A stretch of DNA of 64,000 nt from the NCBI GenBank assembly GCA_019359245.1, contig JAHHHR010000017.1, forward strand, positions 62,001 to 126,000, in the 5' to 3' direction. Source of the stretch: Nostoc desertorum CM1-VF14 (GTDB lineage Bacteria > Cyanobacteriota > Cyanobacteriia > Cyanobacteriales > Nostocaceae). Below the pieces are notes generated by a model. That model saw only the letters and a program-made list of their open reading frames with translations. It had not been told where the DNA came from and searched no databases. Below, one piece after another: positions 62,185-64,000 of the stretch (position 1 is the first letter of the stretch; each line of letters starts with the position of its first letter). Position numbers and translations under genes: made by a program.

Positions 62185-63465
62185 TTAACGACGAAGCCGG
62201 GGTAGGATTTTGGTTAGAATAATCCAAAAAATAAGGCTGGCGATCGCACCTGTGCCAATACTGTAACAAAAAGCTTGTGTTTGGTAGAAAGGAATATCGG
62301 GAGATGGGGTTTGTTGAGCGATAATGACAGAGGATGCAATCTGGCTTGTTGCTAGTCCAATACCTACAATAGCAATATTAGTGTTGAGGTTGCGATCGCG
62401 CTGTGCTTGCTCTATCTCCACCATGCCGCGAATTGTAGCGGTCAAGTTTTCTAATATTGCTAATCCTGGATTTAGACCGAGATAGTCTTTTTCTAATTGT
62501 ACCTGATATTTGTCTTTGACTATCTTGCTAAATTCTTCTAAAAATTTCTCGGTTGTAAAATTGTCTTTACAGTGTTTTTCGTAGTTACGCTCATTAACTT
62601 CAACTGTGTGCTGTTGAGTTTGTAGCAGGTTTATATCTTGGATGTAATTAAATATAGTATTAATGTTTTTTTGCAATTCGCTTTTTAGCTCTTGCAATCC
62701 TTTGGTTGATAAAGTTTTTAAATTATTCTGGTCTATTAAACTATGCTTATATTTCTCTAACAGCCTTAATTTTAGTTCCCGACCCTGTTCATAAGCCCAA
62801 AGGATTTTATGTCTACAGTAAAATAAGTATTTCCATGAATTATAAAATTTACTAGCTTTTTGAAATGTAGGTTCATCAGGATAGAAAACAACTATTACAT
62901 GACTGTCTTTTTCAATTTTCTCCCAACGCCCTTCACTACGCCACATTTCATAGACTGTAGCGCCTAAAAATTCTCCTAAATTTTGATGTTGGTGTCCTTG
63001 TGGAATTATGGCTTTGTAAGCTTGATGAGCGTTTGCTTCAGGAATTGGGTTATTAGCTGGGTCTGTCCAGCCTGATATCATCCAAGTTTGCCCTAAGTAG
63101 CCATTTTCTGAAATTCCAGGTGCTAAATTGCCAATTTCTGGTATAAGGTTTAAATCTTTGATTTGAGTTAAGGTATGCTCAATATCAGATAATTCAACTT
63201 CTTGATCGATAGAGCAGCTATAACGTAGGCAGTTACTATCATCAAAATTCGCTTGACTGTAAGAACCATCAATAGCAGTTGAAATTTTCTTCCAGAAATC
63301 AAGGCGTTGTCGATCTTCATCGTTGGGTTTAGTTGAGAATCCCTTTTGTTTAAGTTGTTCTTTAAGTTGTTCTGCAAGCTTTGACCAATAATCTTGCGTA
63401 TTGCTCGAAGCATCTGCAAGATTATAAATGAATAGGTCTAGGGTGAGATAGTCTATTTTAGACAT
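62185..63465 (-). CDS. Unrecognised protein with coiled coil and C-terminal two-helix membrane hairpin
   Basis: This 426-residue protein is of unknown function. Its N-terminal half (about 1-200) is soluble with a possible globular domain (TLDLFIYNLADA..., NGYLGQTWMISGW, FLGATVYEMWR.EGRWEKI, HVIVVFYPDEPTFQKASKFYN). The middle (about 210-350) is rich in Glu/Lys/Gln and probably coiled coil (KLRLLEKYKHSL..., LQELKSELQKNINTIFNYI). The C-terminus has two membrane helices (about 368-390 and 398-420, TNIAIVGIGLATSQIASSVII and FCYSIGTGAIASLIFWIIL) ending in RLRR. The layout resembles membrane effectors and CorA-like proteins, but I cannot assign a family. Its ATG overlaps the stop of the next gene upstream by one base (TAATG), so the two are coupled. 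Confidence 0.7.
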   Translation of the reverse strand: MSKIDYLTLDLFIYNLADASSNTQDYWSKLAEQLKEQLKQKGFSTKPNDEDRQRLDFWKKISTAIDGSYSQANFDDSNCLRYSCSIDQEVELSDIEHTLTQIKDLNLIPEIGNLAPGISENGYLGQTWMISGWTDPANNPIPEANAHQAYKAIIPQGHQHQNLGEFLGATVYEMWRSEGRWEKIEKDSHVIVVFYPDEPTFQKASKFYNSWKYLFYCRHKILWAYEQGRELKLRLLEKYKHSLIDQNNLKTLSTKGLQELKSELQKNINTIFNYIQDINLLQTQQHTVEVNERNYEKHCKDNFTTEKFLEEFSKIVKDKYQVQLEKDYLGLNPGLAILENLTATIRGMVEIEQAQRDRNLNTNIAIVGIGLATSQIASSVIIAQQTPSPDIPFYQTQAFCYSIGTGAIASLIFWIILTKILPRLRR

Positions 63466-63854
63466 TAAGAATTTTTGGCGATAATTTCTGATTTGTGCTT
63501 CTTAGCTTCAGCGCTGGAATCAGGATCTTTAAAAATTGCGATCGCAATATTGCTAAGATGATCTGTGGGTATTGTAGGTTGATTCTGCTGACTGGGTTTA
63601 TCGTATTTGTTGAGTTCTTGAGTTGTATATTCCGTCTGAATATTTTTTCGTGCATTATAGTAAGACGCTTTAAGACAGTCGTTTTCTGCCAATTCTAACA
63701 AGCGGTTAAGAGCATCATCTTTTGATGATGTATTTGCAAACATTTCACCAACTTTATTGATTTCCTGTTGTAAAGCTATTGGTAAAGAAGAATTTGATTC
63801 TACCAAAGCTGTTAAAAAGGCGCGGAGAGTGACTGTTTGTAGTGAGTTAAGCAT
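63465..63854 (-). CDS. Unrecognised small protein, first gene of the right-edge operon
   Basis: This 129-residue mostly helical protein (LQTVTLRAFLTALVESNSSLPIALQQEINKVGEMFA..., RLLELAENDCLKASYYNARKNIQTEY) has a low-complexity Pro/Gln middle and an acidic, Lys-rich tail. There is no signal peptide or membrane segment. Its stop overlaps the start of the membrane-hairpin protein by one base, so the pair is an operon with tight translational coupling. It could be an adaptor or regulator of the second protein. Upstream (63855-64000) I see only palindromic repeats. Confidence 0.65.
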   Translation of the reverse strand: MLNSLQTVTLRAFLTALVESNSSLPIALQQEINKVGEMFANTSSKDDALNRLLELAENDCLKASYYNARKNIQTEYTTQELNKYDKPSQQNQPTIPTDHLSNIAIAIFKDPDSSAEAKKHKSEIIAKNS

Positions 63855-63930
63855 AGGATGGAATAGGGGGTAAAGGAGATAAAGCTAATATCACAAGTAG
63901 TTGAGAAATCTTGGTTTTACCCCACCCTAA

Positions 63931-63991
63931 CCCTCCCCTTATAAAGGGGAGGGAACAACATTTTTTCTGTTTCCCCCCTTGTAAAGGGGGG
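63931..63991. repeat. Two palindromic REP-like units at the right edge
   Basis: CCCTCCCCTT-ATA-AAGGGGAGGG (63931-63953) and CCCCCCTT-GTA-AAGGGGGG (63973-63991) are perfect hairpins. The second matches the element at 43587-43609. They lie 77 bases upstream of the two-gene operon. Confidence 0.88.
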
Positions 63992-64000
63992 ATTAAGGGG

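Noticed and set aside
1..64000. tRNA, rRNA or CRISPR arrays
   Set aside because: I looked through the intergenic regions and saw no cloverleaf-like sequence, rRNA motif or regular direct repeat-spacer pattern; the tandem repeats present have no unique spacers.

Overview
This window comes from a filamentous, heterocyst-type cyanobacterium of the Nostoc/Anabaena group. The main signs are the very frequent HIP1 octamer (GCGATCGC), arrays of short heptamer repeats between genes, a PixJ-type cyanobacteriochrome phototaxis cluster, myxoxanthophyll genes (cruF, cruG), a cyanoglobin and a stand-alone OCP C-terminal-domain homologue. I saw no rRNA, tRNA or CRISPR array.

Layout. 1-5790: the N-terminal 1930 codons of a TamB-like envelope protein, running off the left edge. 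6.0-7.5 kb: DUF3110 protein and murQ. 8.0-18.1 kb: a six-gene phototaxis block, pixG-pixH-pixI-pixJ-(four-helix-bundle gene)-pixL. 18.1-20.9 kb: a Uma2-family protein and half of a polyamine-type ABC importer (permease and Tat/lipoprotein binding protein). 21.3-24.6 kb: cruF-cruG and rnhA. 24.6-34.2 kb: signalling genes, namely a CHASE2 Ser/Thr kinase, a very large PAS/GAF hybrid histidine kinase split by a one-base frameshift, and a second Ser/Thr kinase that overlaps it tail to tail. 34.6-39.3 kb: alpha/beta-hydrolase-like protein, two unknown proteins, ftsE and a WecG/TagA glycosyltransferase. 39.6-42.6 kb: NarL-type regulator, REC-GAF-PP2C phosphatase and an RsbW-like kinase (a partner-switching module). 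42.7-46.4 kb: CTDH, prmA, serA. 46.4-50.8 kb: a decayed region with an IS630-type transposase tail, a P-type ATPase fragment, a methyltransferase-HIT fusion, a second Uma2 protein, glbN, a HEAT fragment and higA beside a broken higB. 50.8-57.5 kb: glgB, small exported proteins, an FtsL-like protein and ftsI. 57.7-64 kb: a haem-oxygenase-like diiron protein, a methyltransferase, a HAF-repeat PEP-CTERM protein, two gene fragments (GDPD and ABC ATPase) and an unrecognised two-gene operon whose larger product ends in two membrane helices.

How the genes work together. The pix block reads as one light-directed motility pathway: three bilin-binding GAF domains in PixJ sense light, PixI couples PixJ to the CheA-like PixL, and PixG and PixH are phosphorylated outputs. 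RsbU/RsbW-like genes next to a LuxR-type regulator suggest a second local phosphorelay. ftsE, the FtsL-like gene, ftsI and murQ are scattered envelope and division functions.

The most notable things beyond ordinary annotation are: the exact 183-residue periodicity of the photosensory GAF array; an in-frame dispersed repeat and a 70-residue tandem array inside tamB; repeat arrays that supply Shine-Dalgarno sequences, start codons or stop codons to genes; a 7 x 21 bp minisatellite; a TA-flanked MITE-like element; a HIT domain lacking its central histidine; and the unknown membrane-protein operon at the right edge.
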